The notes under the pieces: model-generated
Told to the model about the DNA's origin: nothing
Database searches by the model: none
Seen by the model: the letters and a program-made list of their open reading frames with translations, nothing else
Shown here: positions 48,551 to 57,492 of the stretch, piece by piece
Layout of the letters: the number at the start of each line of letters is the position of its first letter
Position numbering within the stretch: position 1 is the stretch's first letter
Source: Methylobacterium sp. E-005
Lineage (GTDB): Bacteria > Pseudomonadota > Alphaproteobacteria > Rhizobiales > Beijerinckiaceae
NCBI RefSeq assembly: GCF_022829725.1
Contig: NZ_JAKSYG010000231.1
Location: 33,114-97,113 of the forward strand
Length of the DNA stretch: 64,000 bases
Reading direction: 5' to 3'
Made by a program: the position numbers and the translations under genes

Positions 48551-49420
48551 CTATCCGAAGCCGTAGAGCCGCCGCGGATTGTCGACGAAGACCAGCCGGC
48601 GCCGGTCCGCGTCCGGCACCCAATCGGCCATGAGGTCGAGGAGCATCGTCGTCCGCGGCGGCCCGTCCCAGGCGGCGACGTGGGGCCAGTCCGAGCCCCA
48701 GAGGCAGCGCTCCGGCGCGGCATCATTGAGGGCGCGGGCGAAGGGGATCGTGTCGGCGTAGGGCGGCCCGGTCACCGTATCCCGGAACGCGCCCGAGAGC
48801 TTGACCCAATTCCCGTCGGCGACGAGGCCGAGCAGCGCCTGGAAGCCCGGGTGGTCCACCCCCGCCGAGGTCGGCATGTGGCCCATATGGTCGAAGACCA
48901 GGGGCACCGGCAGCCGCGACAGGCGGCCGGCGATCGGCGGCAGGTCCCGGGCGTCGAGAAGGAACTGGAGGTGCCAGCCCATCTCCCGGGCGAGCGCCCC
49001 GTAGGACTCGATCCGCTCGAGCCCGACCCCGCCGCCGAACAGCACGTTGAGGCGCAGGCCCACCACCCCCGATTCCTTCAGGGCGGCGAGCTCCGCGTCG
49101 GGCAGGCCGAGGGGGATCACCGCGATGCCGCGCAGGCGCTGCCGGTGGGCGCGCAGGGTCTCGACCATCAGCCGGTTGTCGGTGCCGTGGACGCTGACTT
49201 GGACCAGCACGCCGTTGGCCATGCCGGTCCCGTCGAGCATGGCGCAATAGGCCTCCGCCGGGGCCGCCGGGGGCGTGTAGCTCCGGTCCGGCACCAGCGG
49301 GTAGGCGGGCGGCAGGCCGATCACGTGGGCGTGGGTGTCGACCGCGCCCGCCGGCACGGCGTAGCGGGTCGGGCCGCCCGGGTGCGGGTCCGGGGCGGGG
49401 CAGTCTCGGATCTCGGGCAT
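48551..49420 (-). CDS. amidohydrolase-family TIM-barrel hydrolase (LigI/dicarboxylate-lactonase-like)
   Basis: The 289-residue protein has the metal-dependent hydrolase opening AVDTHAHVIGLP, the strand VPLVFDHMGHMP and the C-terminal catalytic LWGSDWPHVAAW. These resemble 2-pyrone-4,6-dicarboxylate lactonase and related COG3618 enzymes acting on carboxylated lactones. Substrate unknown. ATG 49420 lies 2 bp after the stop of the MFS gene, so they are co-transcribed; the transporter may import the substrate. Confidence 0.85.
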   Translation of the reverse strand: MPEIRDCPAPDPHPGGPTRYAVPAGAVDTHAHVIGLPPAYPLVPDRSYTPPAAPAEAYCAMLDGTGMANGVLVQVSVHGTDNRLMVETLRAHRQRLRGIAVIPLGLPDAELAALKESGVVGLRLNVLFGGGVGLERIESYGALAREMGWHLQFLLDARDLPPIAGRLSRLPVPLVFDHMGHMPTSAGVDHPGFQALLGLVADGNWVKLSGAFRDTVTGPPYADTIPFARALNDAAPERCLWGSDWPHVAAWDGPPRTTMLLDLMADWVPDADRRRLVFVDNPRRLYGFG

Positions 49421-49422
49421 GC

Positions 49423-50727
49423 TCAGCTATCCGCGTGCAGGACCTTGCCGCGCGTCTCGGGCAACGCGTAGGCCGCCACGAAGAACACCCCGTAGGCGGC
49501 GGCCGCGAAGATCGCGATCGCCGAGGCGAGGCCGACGCGCTCCGACAGGTAGCCGACGAGCGCCGGGAACAGCGCCCCGATGCCCCGGCCGAAATTGTAG
49601 CAGAACCCCTGCCCCGAGCCGCGCAGCCGCGTCGGGTAGAGTTCGGTCAGGAAGGCGCCCATCCCGGAGAAGTAGCCGGAGGCGAAGAAGCCCAGCGGAA
49701 AGCCCAGCACCCAGAGCATGCCGTTCGAGAGCGGGATCTGCGTGTAGGCGACGATCACCGCGATGGCGCCCAGGGAGAAGATCAGGAACAGCGGGCGGCG
49801 TCCGAGCCGGTCGGCGAGCCACGCGCCGACGAGGTAGCCGGTGAACGACCCGATGATCAGCGCCGACAGGTAGCCGGTGGAGGAGACGACCGAGAGGTGG
49901 CGCTCGGTGGTGAGGAAGCGCGGCACCCAGGTGGTGATCGCGTAGTAGCCGCCCTGGCAGCCCGCCGCCGCCAGGGAGGCGAGGAGCGTCGTCTTGAGGA
50001 TCGGACCGGAGAAGATCTCCCAGATCTGCGGCCGGTCGCCGGTGGCCGCCGCCCGGGCGCGGGTCTCGGCGGCGACCTGCGGCTCCTCGACGTAGCGGCG
50101 CAGATAGAAGATCAGCAGCGCCGGGAGCGCACCGACCGCGAACATCCAGCGCCACGCGGTCTCGGGCGGCAGGAGCGAGAACAGCACCGCCTGCGACAGG
50201 ACCGCGAGCCCCCAGCCGATCGCCCAGCCCGACTGCACCGAGCCGACCGCCCGGCCGCGATACTCGGCCCGGATCGTCTCGCCGATCAGGACGGCGCCCG
50301 CCGCCCATTCGCCGCCGAAGCCGAGGCCCAGGATCGCCCGGGCGACGAGCAACTGGTCAAAACTCTGCACGAAGGCGCAGAGCAGCGAGAACACCGAGAA
50401 CCACAGGATCGTGATCTGCAGGGTGAGCACCCGGCCGATCCGATCGGCGACGAAGCCCGCGAGCCAGCCGCCGAGCGCCGAGGCCAGCAGCGTCACCGTG
50501 GCGGCGAGCCCGGCCGTGCCGGAATCCACGTGCCACAGGCTCATGATCGTCCCGATCACCAGCGGGTAGATCATGAAGTCCATGCCGTCGAGGCACCAGC
50601 CGGCGGCACAGGCCCAGAAGGTGTGCCGTTCCGTTGGCGTCATCGATCGGTAGAAGGCGGTGAGGCTGGCGTCGTGAATCGCGACCGCGTCCACGCCCGT
50701 ATTTCCCTGCCCGGTTGCCGTGCTCAT
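49423..50727 (-). CDS. MFS transporter (AAHS/SV2-like metabolite:H+ symporter)
   Basis: The 434-residue transporter has twelve hydrophobic segments. The N-terminal DGMDFMIYPLVIG carries the Asp of helix 1 found in aromatic-acid:H+ symporters. GFVADRIGRVLTLQI is the loop 2-3 motif. LGLGFGGEWAAGAVLIGE and LYPTRLRGSGQGFCYN follow. The substrate is probably an organic acid processed by the hydrolase in the same operon. GGGAGGCAG precedes ATG 50727. Two palindromes lie just upstream. Confidence 0.88.
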   Translation of the reverse strand: MSTATGQGNTGVDAVAIHDASLTAFYRSMTPTERHTFWACAAGWCLDGMDFMIYPLVIGTIMSLWHVDSGTAGLAATVTLLASALGGWLAGFVADRIGRVLTLQITILWFSVFSLLCAFVQSFDQLLVARAILGLGFGGEWAAGAVLIGETIRAEYRGRAVGSVQSGWAIGWGLAVLSQAVLFSLLPPETAWRWMFAVGALPALLIFYLRRYVEEPQVAAETRARAAATGDRPQIWEIFSGPILKTTLLASLAAAGCQGGYYAITTWVPRFLTTERHLSVVSSTGYLSALIIGSFTGYLVGAWLADRLGRRPLFLIFSLGAIAVIVAYTQIPLSNGMLWVLGFPLGFFASGYFSGMGAFLTELYPTRLRGSGQGFCYNFGRGIGALFPALVGYLSERVGLASAIAIFAAAAYGVFFVAAYALPETRGKVLHADS

Positions 50728-50743
50728 CGCTGCCTCCCGCCGC

Positions 50744-50773
50744 CTGATACCAGTATCAGCGTCTCAGACTGAG
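50744..50773. promoter_or_regulatory. paired palindromic operators upstream of the MFS-hydrolase operon
   Basis: CTGATACCAGTATCAG (50744-50759) is a perfect repeat with a 2-bp centre, followed by CTCAG-a-CTGAG (50763-50773). The first ends 17 bp before the start codon, overlapping the leader. The ATAC-N2-GTAT core recalls GntR-family sites; no regulator gene is adjacent. Confidence 0.55.
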
Positions 50774-50803
50774 CTGTCCAACGCTGCGCGGCGGCGCGCA
50801 AGG

Positions 50804-50826
50804 AAAAGGCCGCCCGAAGGCGGCCT
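50804..50826 (-). terminator. terminator of the Gly/Tyr-rich protein gene
   Basis: On the minus strand AGGCCGCC-TTCG-GGCGGCCT forms an 8-bp stem with a stable UUCG tetraloop, followed by a short T run (TTTT). It is 31 bp after the stop at 50857. Confidence 0.8.
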
Positions 50827-50856
50827 GTCCAGACTTTTTCGCTGTCGATTGGCGGC

Positions 50857-51375
50857 TCAGTAGCAGCGCTCGACCAGCACCCGGCGGTAGCCGTAGGGGG
50901 TCCAGCGTACCCGCGGGACGGTGTAGCAGCCGCCGCCGTAGCCGTAATCGCCACCATACCCGTAGCCGACCGGGGCGTAACCACCGCCATAGCCGTAGCC
51001 GTAACCCGGGTAGCCGTAGCCGCCGTAACCGCCATAGCCTCCGTAGAGGCCACCGGCCGCGAGGCCCAGGCCGACACCGAGACCCAGTCCGCCAAGGCCG
51101 TAGCCATAGCCGCCGCGATAGCCGTAACCGCGACCGTAGCCACCGCGATAGCCGAACCCGCCGCCCCGGAAGCCGGCGCCCCGGAAGCCGCCGCCGAAGC
51201 CACCGCCCCGGAAGCCACCACCGCGGAAGCCGCCGAAGCCGCCGCCGTGGAACCCGCCGCCGAAACCACCGCCATGGAAGCCGCCGCCGCCGAAACCGCG
51301 CGCATCCGCGCTGGCCGGCGCGAACGCCAGGGCGCCCGCCGCCAGCAGGGTCGAGCAGAGCACTGCACCCTTCAT
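50857..51375 (-). CDS. secreted Gly/Tyr/Phe-rich low-complexity protein
   Basis: The 172-residue protein has a signal peptide (cleavage near PASADA, about residue 24). A mature part is built of GGGF, GGGFHG and GGGFRG units in the first half and GYGG/YGYG units in the second. It ends with a different, Arg-rich tail containing two cysteines (GGGCYTVPRVRW, LVERCY). It resembles surface or adhesive low-complexity proteins; function unknown. Divergent from the DUF2233 gene. Confidence 0.75.
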   Translation of the reverse strand: MKGAVLCSTLLAAGALAFAPASADARGFGGGGFHGGGFGGGFHGGGFGGFRGGGFRGGGFGGGFRGAGFRGGGFGYRGGYGRGYGYRGGYGYGLGGLGLGVGLGLAAGGLYGGYGGYGGYGYPGYGYGYGGGYAPVGYGYGGDYGYGGGCYTVPRVRWTPYGYRRVLVERCY

Positions 51376-51553
51376 TACGTCATCTCCGTCGAAAACCGCC
51401 CTCTGATCCTAGAAACGTCGGACTGTACGAAACAGTTCAGGTGAAGACCGCGACGTGCCGCCGCTGTTCGGCCGGCAAGCCCCGGGACGGCTTCGGGCTC
51501 GAAAATTGCCGCTTTCGGGAGCGACAGGCGCCGCGTCCGCCACCCCGAGCAGC

Positions 51554-52318
51554 ATGGAACGTGTCATGACGCTACGCCCGGCTCACGCCCTGTTGATCGC
51601 GCTCCTCGCGCTGACTGCGCCCCGGCCCGCCACGGCTGCACCGGCAACCTCCGAGCCCTGCCGGGCGATGGAGGCCCAGGGCGAGACCTTCACGATCTGC
51701 ACGATCGACCTGCGGCGTCAGCGGCTGCGGCTGTTCTGGCTGCAGCCGGACGGGCGGCCCTATGGATCGCTCGGCATTCTCGCCGAGGCGCAGGGGCGGC
51801 ACCTCGACTTCGCGATGAATGCCGGCATGTACGACAAGGATCAGGCGCCGGTGGGCCTCTACGTCGAGGGCGGGCGCGAGATGAAGCACGTCTCCACCGC
51901 GGACGGGCCGGGCAACTTCCACCTCAAGCCGAACGGCGTGTTCTGGGTGAAGGGCGAGCGCGCGGGGGTGCTCGACACCCCCCATTACCTGCGTGCGAAA
52001 ATCCGCCCCGACTACGCCACGCAATCCGGGCCCATGCTGGTGATCGACGGCCAGATCCACCCGAAGATTTCCGCCGACGGGCCGAGCCAGAAGATCCGCA
52101 ACGGCGTGGGCGTGGTCGAGGACGGGCACGTGGCGATCTTCGCGATCTCCGAGCGGCCCGTGACCTTCGGGGCCTTCGCGCGGCTGTTCAAGGATGATCT
52201 CGGCTGCCGCAACGCCCTGTTCCTCGACGGCACGGTGTCGAGCCTCCACGCACCCAATCTCGGCCGGACCGATATCAGCCGGCCGCTCGGACCGATGGTC
52301 GGGGCTGCGCCGCGCTAG
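51554..52318 (+). CDS. exported phosphodiester glycosidase-domain (DUF2233/NAGPA-like) protein
   Basis: About 254 residues with a signal peptide (LIALLALTAPRPATAAP). The domain contains HLDFAMNAGMYDKDQAPVGL, KPNGVFWV, QSGPMLVIDG and a C-terminal NALFLDGTVSSLHAP, the hallmark strands of DUF2233 proteins such as YigE/NagPA. A role in trimming glycan or phospho-glycan linkages is inferred. Starts at 51554 or 51566 (MTLRPAHAL) are both plausible. A palindrome sits immediately after the stop. Confidence 0.82.
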   Translation: MERVMTLRPAHALLIALLALTAPRPATAAPATSEPCRAMEAQGETFTICTIDLRRQRLRLFWLQPDGRPYGSLGILAEAQGRHLDFAMNAGMYDKDQAPVGLYVEGGREMKHVSTADGPGNFHLKPNGVFWVKGERAGVLDTPHYLRAKIRPDYATQSGPMLVIDGQIHPKISADGPSQKIRNGVGVVEDGHVAIFAISERPVTFGAFARLFKDDLGCRNALFLDGTVSSLHAPNLGRTDISRPLGPMVGAAPR

Positions 52319-52337
52319 GCGCTGATCGGATCAGCGC
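52319..52337 (+). terminator. palindrome directly after the DUF2233 stop
   Basis: GCGCTGATC-G-GATCAGCGC is a perfect 19-bp palindrome starting at the base after TAG. It can form a 7-bp hairpin but has no T tract. It may be a terminator or a protein site. Confidence 0.4.
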
Positions 52338-52473
52338 GACCGAGTGAAGGGCTGCGTCGGGCGGTTTCGCGGCTGTCCGCTTCTGAGCCGGCGGGGCGTC
52401 GAAGCGGACAGGACCGTGATCGTGGATCCGGCCGCGATGTGCGCGGCGTTCGTTCGATCGTCTCGGCGCGGGT

Positions 52474-53952
52474 TCAGCCCACGGCGCGTGCCGCCTCACG
52501 CACCTGACGCGTCGCGGCATCGACCTGTTCGCTCGCCCGCGCGATGGCTTCCATGCCGCCCGCGATCGTCGCCACCCCGTGCGCGGCGGCGTGCATGCTG
52601 CCCGACATCTCCCGGGTCACGGCTGACTGCTCCTCGACCGCCGCGGTAATCGCGGCCGAGATCTCATCCAGGGCCCGGATCGTGCTCTGGATCGTCTCAA
52701 TCGCCCCCACCGCCTCGCGCGTCGCCGCCTGAGTGGCGGTGATCTGGCCCCGGATCTGGTCGGTGGCCTTGGCGGTCTGCTCGGCCAGCGCCTTCACCTC
52801 GGAGGCCACGACCGCGAAGCCCTTGCCCGCCGCGCCCGCGCGGGCGGCCTCGATCGTGGCGTTGAGGGCCAGGAGGTTGGTCTGCGAGGCGATTCCCTGG
52901 ATCATCGTCACCACCGCGCCGATCTGCGCCGCCTGCCCACTCAAGCCCTCGACGATGCCCCCGGTTTGCTGGGCCTGCACGACCGCCTCGCCGGCCATGC
53001 GGGCCGCGTGGCTGACCTGCTGGCTGATCTCGCCGACCGAGGCGGACAGTTCCTCCGCGCCTGACGCGACGCTCCGGATTTCGTTGGAGACCTGCCCGAC
53101 CGTGCCGACGGTCTCGGTCGTCTGCTGCGTCACATGCTCGACCGCCGTGCCGATCGCATCCAGATCGGCGCCGATGGCTCGCTGGACCTCGATCCGGCGC
53201 TGGCGCTCATGCACTTGCGCGGTGATGTCGGTGGCAAATTTCACAACCTTGACGACACGTCACTCCGGACCCGTGATCGGGTTGTAGGTCGCCTGGATGA
53301 ACACCGTGCGTCCGCCCTTGGCGACCCGCTGGAACTCGGCCGACTTGAACTCCCCCTGTGCCAGGGATGCCCAGAACCGCCGGTAGCCTTCGCTCGACCG
53401 TTCCGCCGCGTCCACGAACAGGCTGTGATGGCGCCCTTTCACCTCATCGAGCGTGTAACCCATCGCCGCGAGGAAATTGGGATTGGCGTCGAGGATGGTG
53501 CCCTCCGGAGAGAACGAGATCACCGCCTGCGAGCGGTGCAGGGCCGAGATCTGTCCGTCCAGGTCGAGGCTATGAGCCTTCTGCCCGGTGATGTCGGTGG
53601 CGATCTTGACAATCTTCGACACACGACCGGACCGGTCTCGAACGGGGTTGTAGCTCGCCTGGATCCAGATCTTCCGGCCGCCTTTTGCAATGCGCTTGAA
53701 TTCGGCGGCGCGATAGGTTCCGCGGCGGAGGGCATCCCAGAAGGCGCGGTACTCTGTGCTGTCTTGGTGAGCGGGTTCTACGAATAAGCTGTGATTTTGG
53801 CCTTGAATCTCTGCGAGAGTGTAACCAACCGCGGTCAGGAAATTGCGATTCGCAGTGAGAATAGTTCCGTCGAGCCGGAACTCTATGATCCCCTGCGACA
53901 ATCCGATCGCGTCGAGGGTTGCATGCGCCTCCCGGTTGCGCAGTCCAATCAT
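52474..53952 (-). pseudogene. soluble chemoreceptor PAS-PAS-MCP, interrupted by in-frame TGA
   Basis: A single frame from ATG 53952 to 52474 would encode 492 residues: PAS at about 10-125, PAS at 130-245, then an MCP signalling domain with LLALNATIEAARAG. Codon 231 (53260-53262) is TGA, in NPITGPE-stop-RVVKVVKFATDIT. The first PAS has Gly at the same place (NPVRDRSGRVSKIVKIATDIT), so GGA to TGA is the probable change. No membrane segment. A GTG at 53244 could restart translation of the MCP half. Pseudogene, sequencing error or true variant cannot be told apart here. Confidence 0.8.
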
Positions 53953-54371
53953 AGCGTGTCTTTCGTTTCTGTTCCAGTTTTAACAATTGCCAATAATGAA
54001 TAACAATCTATTCTCGTCGAAGTAGCAAAATTTGGCGCGGTGACTAACATAGATCATTGAATACTCTAAGCTGCACGTCGCTTTAACGATGCAACTCCTG
54101 ATACTCTACTTGGCTGAGGCACCACCGGGAACTAGTACACTTATACCAGTATGGACCAAGGCGGGCCCGCGACCTGAGTGCGGCCGGACGGGCGGCTTCA
54201 GGTGCGTTTGTTCCGCTCGCGGCTGATCCTGACGATCGTCGGCGCGGCTGTCTCGGGTCGAGATCAGCCCTGCGCACGGTCCAGCACGCCGGGATTCGTC
54301 TGTGATGCACGGACCCGGTGCCGAGCCAGTCCGGCGGGATCGGCGCGTCGACCCGAGAGGCGGGAGCCGCG
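53953..54371. other. gene-free, locally AT-rich stretch upstream of the PAS chemoreceptor
   Basis: About 419 bp. The 200 bp nearest the chemoreceptor are much richer in A+T than any neighbour (AACAATTGCCAATAATGAAT and similar), fitting a promoter region or a scar of imported DNA. The other half is of ordinary composition, with no convincing frame on either strand. Confidence 0.55.
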
Positions 54372-55490
54372 TCACCGCTGCCCGAACGCCGTGTCCTTGA
54401 ACAGGTCCTTGTACTCCCGCGGCTGCGAGCGCCAGTACTGCTTGGGCGCCCGGACCCAGGCGCCGAGTTCGGCCGCCGCGTGCCAGGGCCAGCGCGGATC
54501 GTAGAGCATGGCGCGCGCCAGCGAGATCGCGTCCGCCCTGCCCTCCTGCAGGATTGCCTCGGCTTGGCTCGCTTCGGTGATCAGCCCGACTGCGATGGTG
54601 GTCAGCCCGGTCTCGGCCTTGATCCGCTCGGCGTAGGGCACCTGATAGCCCGGCCCGAGCTTGATCGCCTGCTTGGGCGAGACGCCCCCCGTGGAGACGT
54701 GGAGCGCCGGCGAGCCCGCCCGCTTGAGCGCCCTGGCCAACTCCACGGTCTCGTCGATGTCCCAGCCGTCCTCGACCCAGTCGGTGGCCGAGACGCGCAA
54801 CCAGACCGGGCTGCCCGCCGGGACGACGTCGCGCACCGCGTCGTAGACCTCCAGCGGGAAGCGCATCCGGTTCTCCAGACTGCCGCCGTACTGGTCGGTG
54901 CGCTTGTTGGCGATCGGCGACAGGAACTGGTGCAGCAGGTAGCCGTGGGCGCCGTGTAGTTCCACGGACTCGATGCCGAGGCGCACGGCGCGCTTGGCGG
55001 TGGCCACGAATTCATCCCGGACGCGCTTCAGGTCGGCGCCGTCGAGGGCGTGGGGCGGCACCTCGCCCTCCCCGTGCGCCAGAGCCGAGGGCGCCTCGGT
55101 GCGCCAGCCGTAAGCGTGCTCGGGCGGGATCTGCTGGCCGCCGTCCCAGGGGGCCGCGCTCGACGCCTTGCGCCCGGCATGGGCGATCTGGATGCAGATC
55201 GGGATCGGCGCGTATTCGCGCACCGCGTCGAGCACGCGGCCGAGCGCCCGCTCGCAACCGTCGTTGTAGAGCCCGAGGTCCCAGGCGGTGATCCGCGCCT
55301 CCGGCGAGACCGCGGTGGCCTCCAGGGTGAGCAGGCCGGCCCCCGACATGGCGAGCTGGCCCAGATGCATCATGTGCCAGTCGGTGGCCTCGCCGTCCCG
55401 GGCCGAATACTGGCACATCGGCGCGATCAGGATGCGGTTCTCGAGGGTGAGCGCGTCGAGTGTCAGCGGTTCGAACAGGCGAGCGGTCAT
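54372..55490 (-). CDS. NADH:flavin oxidoreductase, Old Yellow Enzyme family (YqjM-like)
   Basis: The 372-residue TIM-barrel FMN enzyme reduces activated C=C bonds of enones or nitro compounds. LIAPMCQYSA carries the redox-tuning Cys of the thermophilic-like/YqjM class. QIAHAGRKAS supplies the substrate-binding His. ELHGAHGYLLHQFLSP and GGSLENRMRFPLEV are family signatures. Single gene; a detoxification role is inferred. Confidence 0.92.
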   Translation of the reverse strand: MTARLFEPLTLDALTLENRILIAPMCQYSARDGEATDWHMMHLGQLAMSGAGLLTLEATAVSPEARITAWDLGLYNDGCERALGRVLDAVREYAPIPICIQIAHAGRKASSAAPWDGGQQIPPEHAYGWRTEAPSALAHGEGEVPPHALDGADLKRVRDEFVATAKRAVRLGIESVELHGAHGYLLHQFLSPIANKRTDQYGGSLENRMRFPLEVYDAVRDVVPAGSPVWLRVSATDWVEDGWDIDETVELARALKRAGSPALHVSTGGVSPKQAIKLGPGYQVPYAERIKAETGLTTIAVGLITEASQAEAILQEGRADAISLARAMLYDPRWPWHAAAELGAWVRAPKQYWRSQPREYKDLFKDTAFGQR

Positions 55491-55680
55491 CGGCGACTCC
55501 TGATGGAAGGCTCACTCTGGCGCAGGATGGGCGCGGGAGCCAGTGCGGTGCGGCACAGCACCCCTGCACCGTGCCATCGCGGGAACTTGCGGATATGGCC
55601 GACCGTTTTTTGGCCTCCTGCCGCACCGCGGCAGCCGACGCGAACCGCCTGAGGGGGCGAGATCGCATGAGGTTCCTACG

Positions 55681-56157
55681 ATGCTCACGAGACTTGCCGC
55701 CCCGCTCCTCCTCGCTGCCGGCTACGCTGCCCTCGCGGCGCCGTCACAGGCCCAGCCCGCTGCCTTCGGCGGACCCAAGATCCTGATCCACGGCAATTAT
55801 TGCGGACCGGGCAACAACGCCCCGCTGCCGCCGATCGATGCCCTCGACGCGGCCTGCGCCCGGCACGATGCCTGCACGCCGGATGGCGGTCTGCCCACCG
55901 AGGCCTGCAACCTGCGCCTGCAGCAGGACGCGGCGCTGATCGCCCGCGACCCGCGCCAGCCCGAGAAGCTGCGCTCGATGGCCCGACTGATCGCGGCGAC
56001 CGCGACCCTGATCCCGTCCGAGCCGGGCCCGCAGCGGATGCCGGCCGCGCTCGCGAGCCGGACGGGGCCCGAAGCCTATACGTCGAGTCTGTCCGCGCGG
56101 ACTCCGGAGGCCGGCGTTGCCCAGGACGACGATGGGGACGATTCCGACGCCAACTGA
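55681..56157 (+). CDS. exported phospholipase A2-like protein
   Basis: The 158-residue protein has a signal peptide (LLLAAGYAALAAPSQAQ). The mature part begins with a calcium-loop-like HGNYCGPGNN and the catalytic helix motif LDAACARHDAC (His-Asp pair), followed by CNLRLQQDAALIA. Cysteine spacing suits disulfides. The tail is acidic (DDDGDDSDAN). This is the core of secreted PLA2 folds, which hydrolyse the sn-2 ester of phospholipids. Activity is inferred from motif only. Divergent from the OYE gene. Confidence 0.75.
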   Translation: MLTRLAAPLLLAAGYAALAAPSQAQPAAFGGPKILIHGNYCGPGNNAPLPPIDALDAACARHDACTPDGGLPTEACNLRLQQDAALIARDPRQPEKLRSMARLIAATATLIPSEPGPQRMPAALASRTGPEAYTSSLSARTPEAGVAQDDDGDDSDAN

Positions 56158-56178
56158 GTGGCGCCCGCGCGCCCGGGT

Positions 56179-57420
56179 TCAGGCCCGGCCGCGCGGTTCC
56201 AGCGCGTGGGACAGGAAGAAGCGCAGCATCGCGCGGCTCGCATCGGGGCCCCGGGGCTCCGTGTAGGATCCGGCCGGGCTGCCCCCCGACCAGGCATGCC
56301 CGGCCCCGTGCAGGAGCCACTGCTCCTGGACCGGCCGACCGCCTGCGTCCCTGCGGATGGTGCGGGTATAGGCGATGCCCCCCGGGCTCGTGTCCCGCGT
56401 GACGGTCTCGGTGAGGCCCGGGGCCGCGCCGGCCTGGGCCATCACCTGATCGCCGTTGGCGGGATGGACGGTGCGGTCGCCGTCGCCGTGGAACACGATG
56501 GTGGGCACCGCCTGACGGTTCGTCCGCGTGGGCCCGGCCTGCCCCTTCATCGCTGCGAGCGCGCCCGGCAGGTCGCGTGCAGCCCCGCAGGCCAGTCCGG
56601 AATGGATCCCGACCGCCGCGAACAGGTCCGGGTAAGTCGCCGCCAGGATCGCCGCCGCGGCGCCGCCGGCCGAGAGCCCGGCCGCGTAGACCCGGGTCGG
56701 ATCGCCCGAGAATTCCGCCATCACGGCCCGGGCGATGCCGGCGATGAGTTCCGGTTCCCCGCCCTCGCGCGCCTGATCGCCGGCCGCGTACCAGTTCCAG
56801 CACCGCTGCATGTGTGCCGATTGCGCCTGCGCCGGATAGGCGACCAGGAATGTCTGCGCCTCGGCCAACGTGTTCATCTGCGTGCCGGCGGCGAAATCGT
56901 CCGGATTCTGGGTGCAGCCGTGCAGCATCACCACCAGGGGCAGCGCCTGACCGGTATAGCCGCTCGGCACGTAGACCTTGTAGCGCCGGCTGCCGGCAGC
57001 ACCGGTGAACACCCGCTCCTCGAACCGCGCGCCGGGTGGGACCGGGACCGGTGACCGGCCCCGGGCGGCCGGACGTCCCCGCATCAAGGCCGACAGGTCG
57101 AGTTCCGGCTCCGCCGCCCTGCCCTGCCCTGGCCGGGGGGCCGTCCAGGCGCCGCCGGGGGCTTCGGGCGCCTCCATGTCGAGGATCGTCTCGCGGCCGG
57201 CCGGACCGAGGGCGGCCCCCGGTCGGCCATAGGTCTGCGCCCACTTGGCGAAGGTTTCCGTCTGCGCGCGCTGGAACCGCGCCATCCGCTCCGCGAGTCG
57301 GTCGGCGCCGGGGCCGGAGGCGTCGGGATTCAGACCCGCGCGCGGAGGCAGATCGAACTTGGAGGGGTCGAACTTGGAAACATCGACTTTCGAAAAGTCG
57401 AATTTGGGAAAACGGAACAT
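56179..57420 (-). CDS. PHB-depolymerase-family esterase (LpqC/PhaZ-like) with repeat-bearing N-terminus
   Basis: The 413-residue protein has, in its C-terminal two thirds, an alpha/beta hydrolase of the PHB-depolymerase family. It shows the oxyanion segment VVMLHGCTQNPDDFAAGT, the nucleophile box GLSAGG, Asp in VFHGDGDRTV and His in GAGHAW. The N-terminal 25 residues repeat a K-F/V-D unit (FPKFDFSKVDVSKFDPSKFD). No signal peptide is visible, so it may act on intracellular polymer or soluble esters. Upstream is a small ribbon-helix-helix-like gene on the same strand. Confidence 0.85.
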   Translation of the reverse strand: MFRFPKFDFSKVDVSKFDPSKFDLPPRAGLNPDASGPGADRLAERMARFQRAQTETFAKWAQTYGRPGAALGPAGRETILDMEAPEAPGGAWTAPRPGQGRAAEPELDLSALMRGRPAARGRSPVPVPPGARFEERVFTGAAGSRRYKVYVPSGYTGQALPLVVMLHGCTQNPDDFAAGTQMNTLAEAQTFLVAYPAQAQSAHMQRCWNWYAAGDQAREGGEPELIAGIARAVMAEFSGDPTRVYAAGLSAGGAAAAILAATYPDLFAAVGIHSGLACGAARDLPGALAAMKGQAGPTRTNRQAVPTIVFHGDGDRTVHPANGDQVMAQAGAAPGLTETVTRDTSPGGIAYTRTIRRDAGGRPVQEQWLLHGAGHAWSGGSPAGSYTEPRGPDASRAMLRFFLSHALEPRGRA

Positions 57421-57492
57421 GGGCCGATCCTTCGGGACGGAGTTCGGACAGGGCCGGACGGTTGAGGTGCCTCTGCGTCCGGCTGCGGGGCG

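Noticed and set aside
53220..53262. TGA in the PAS chemoreceptor as a second selenocysteine codon
   Set aside because: A GGT does start 11 nt after the TGA, as in the fdoG SECIS, but the following bases cannot form the required stem. The aligned residue in the sister PAS domain is Gly, not Cys.
54000..54371. Remnant transposase in the AT-rich gap
   Set aside because: Frames on both strands are short and show no DDE motif or terminal inverted repeats.
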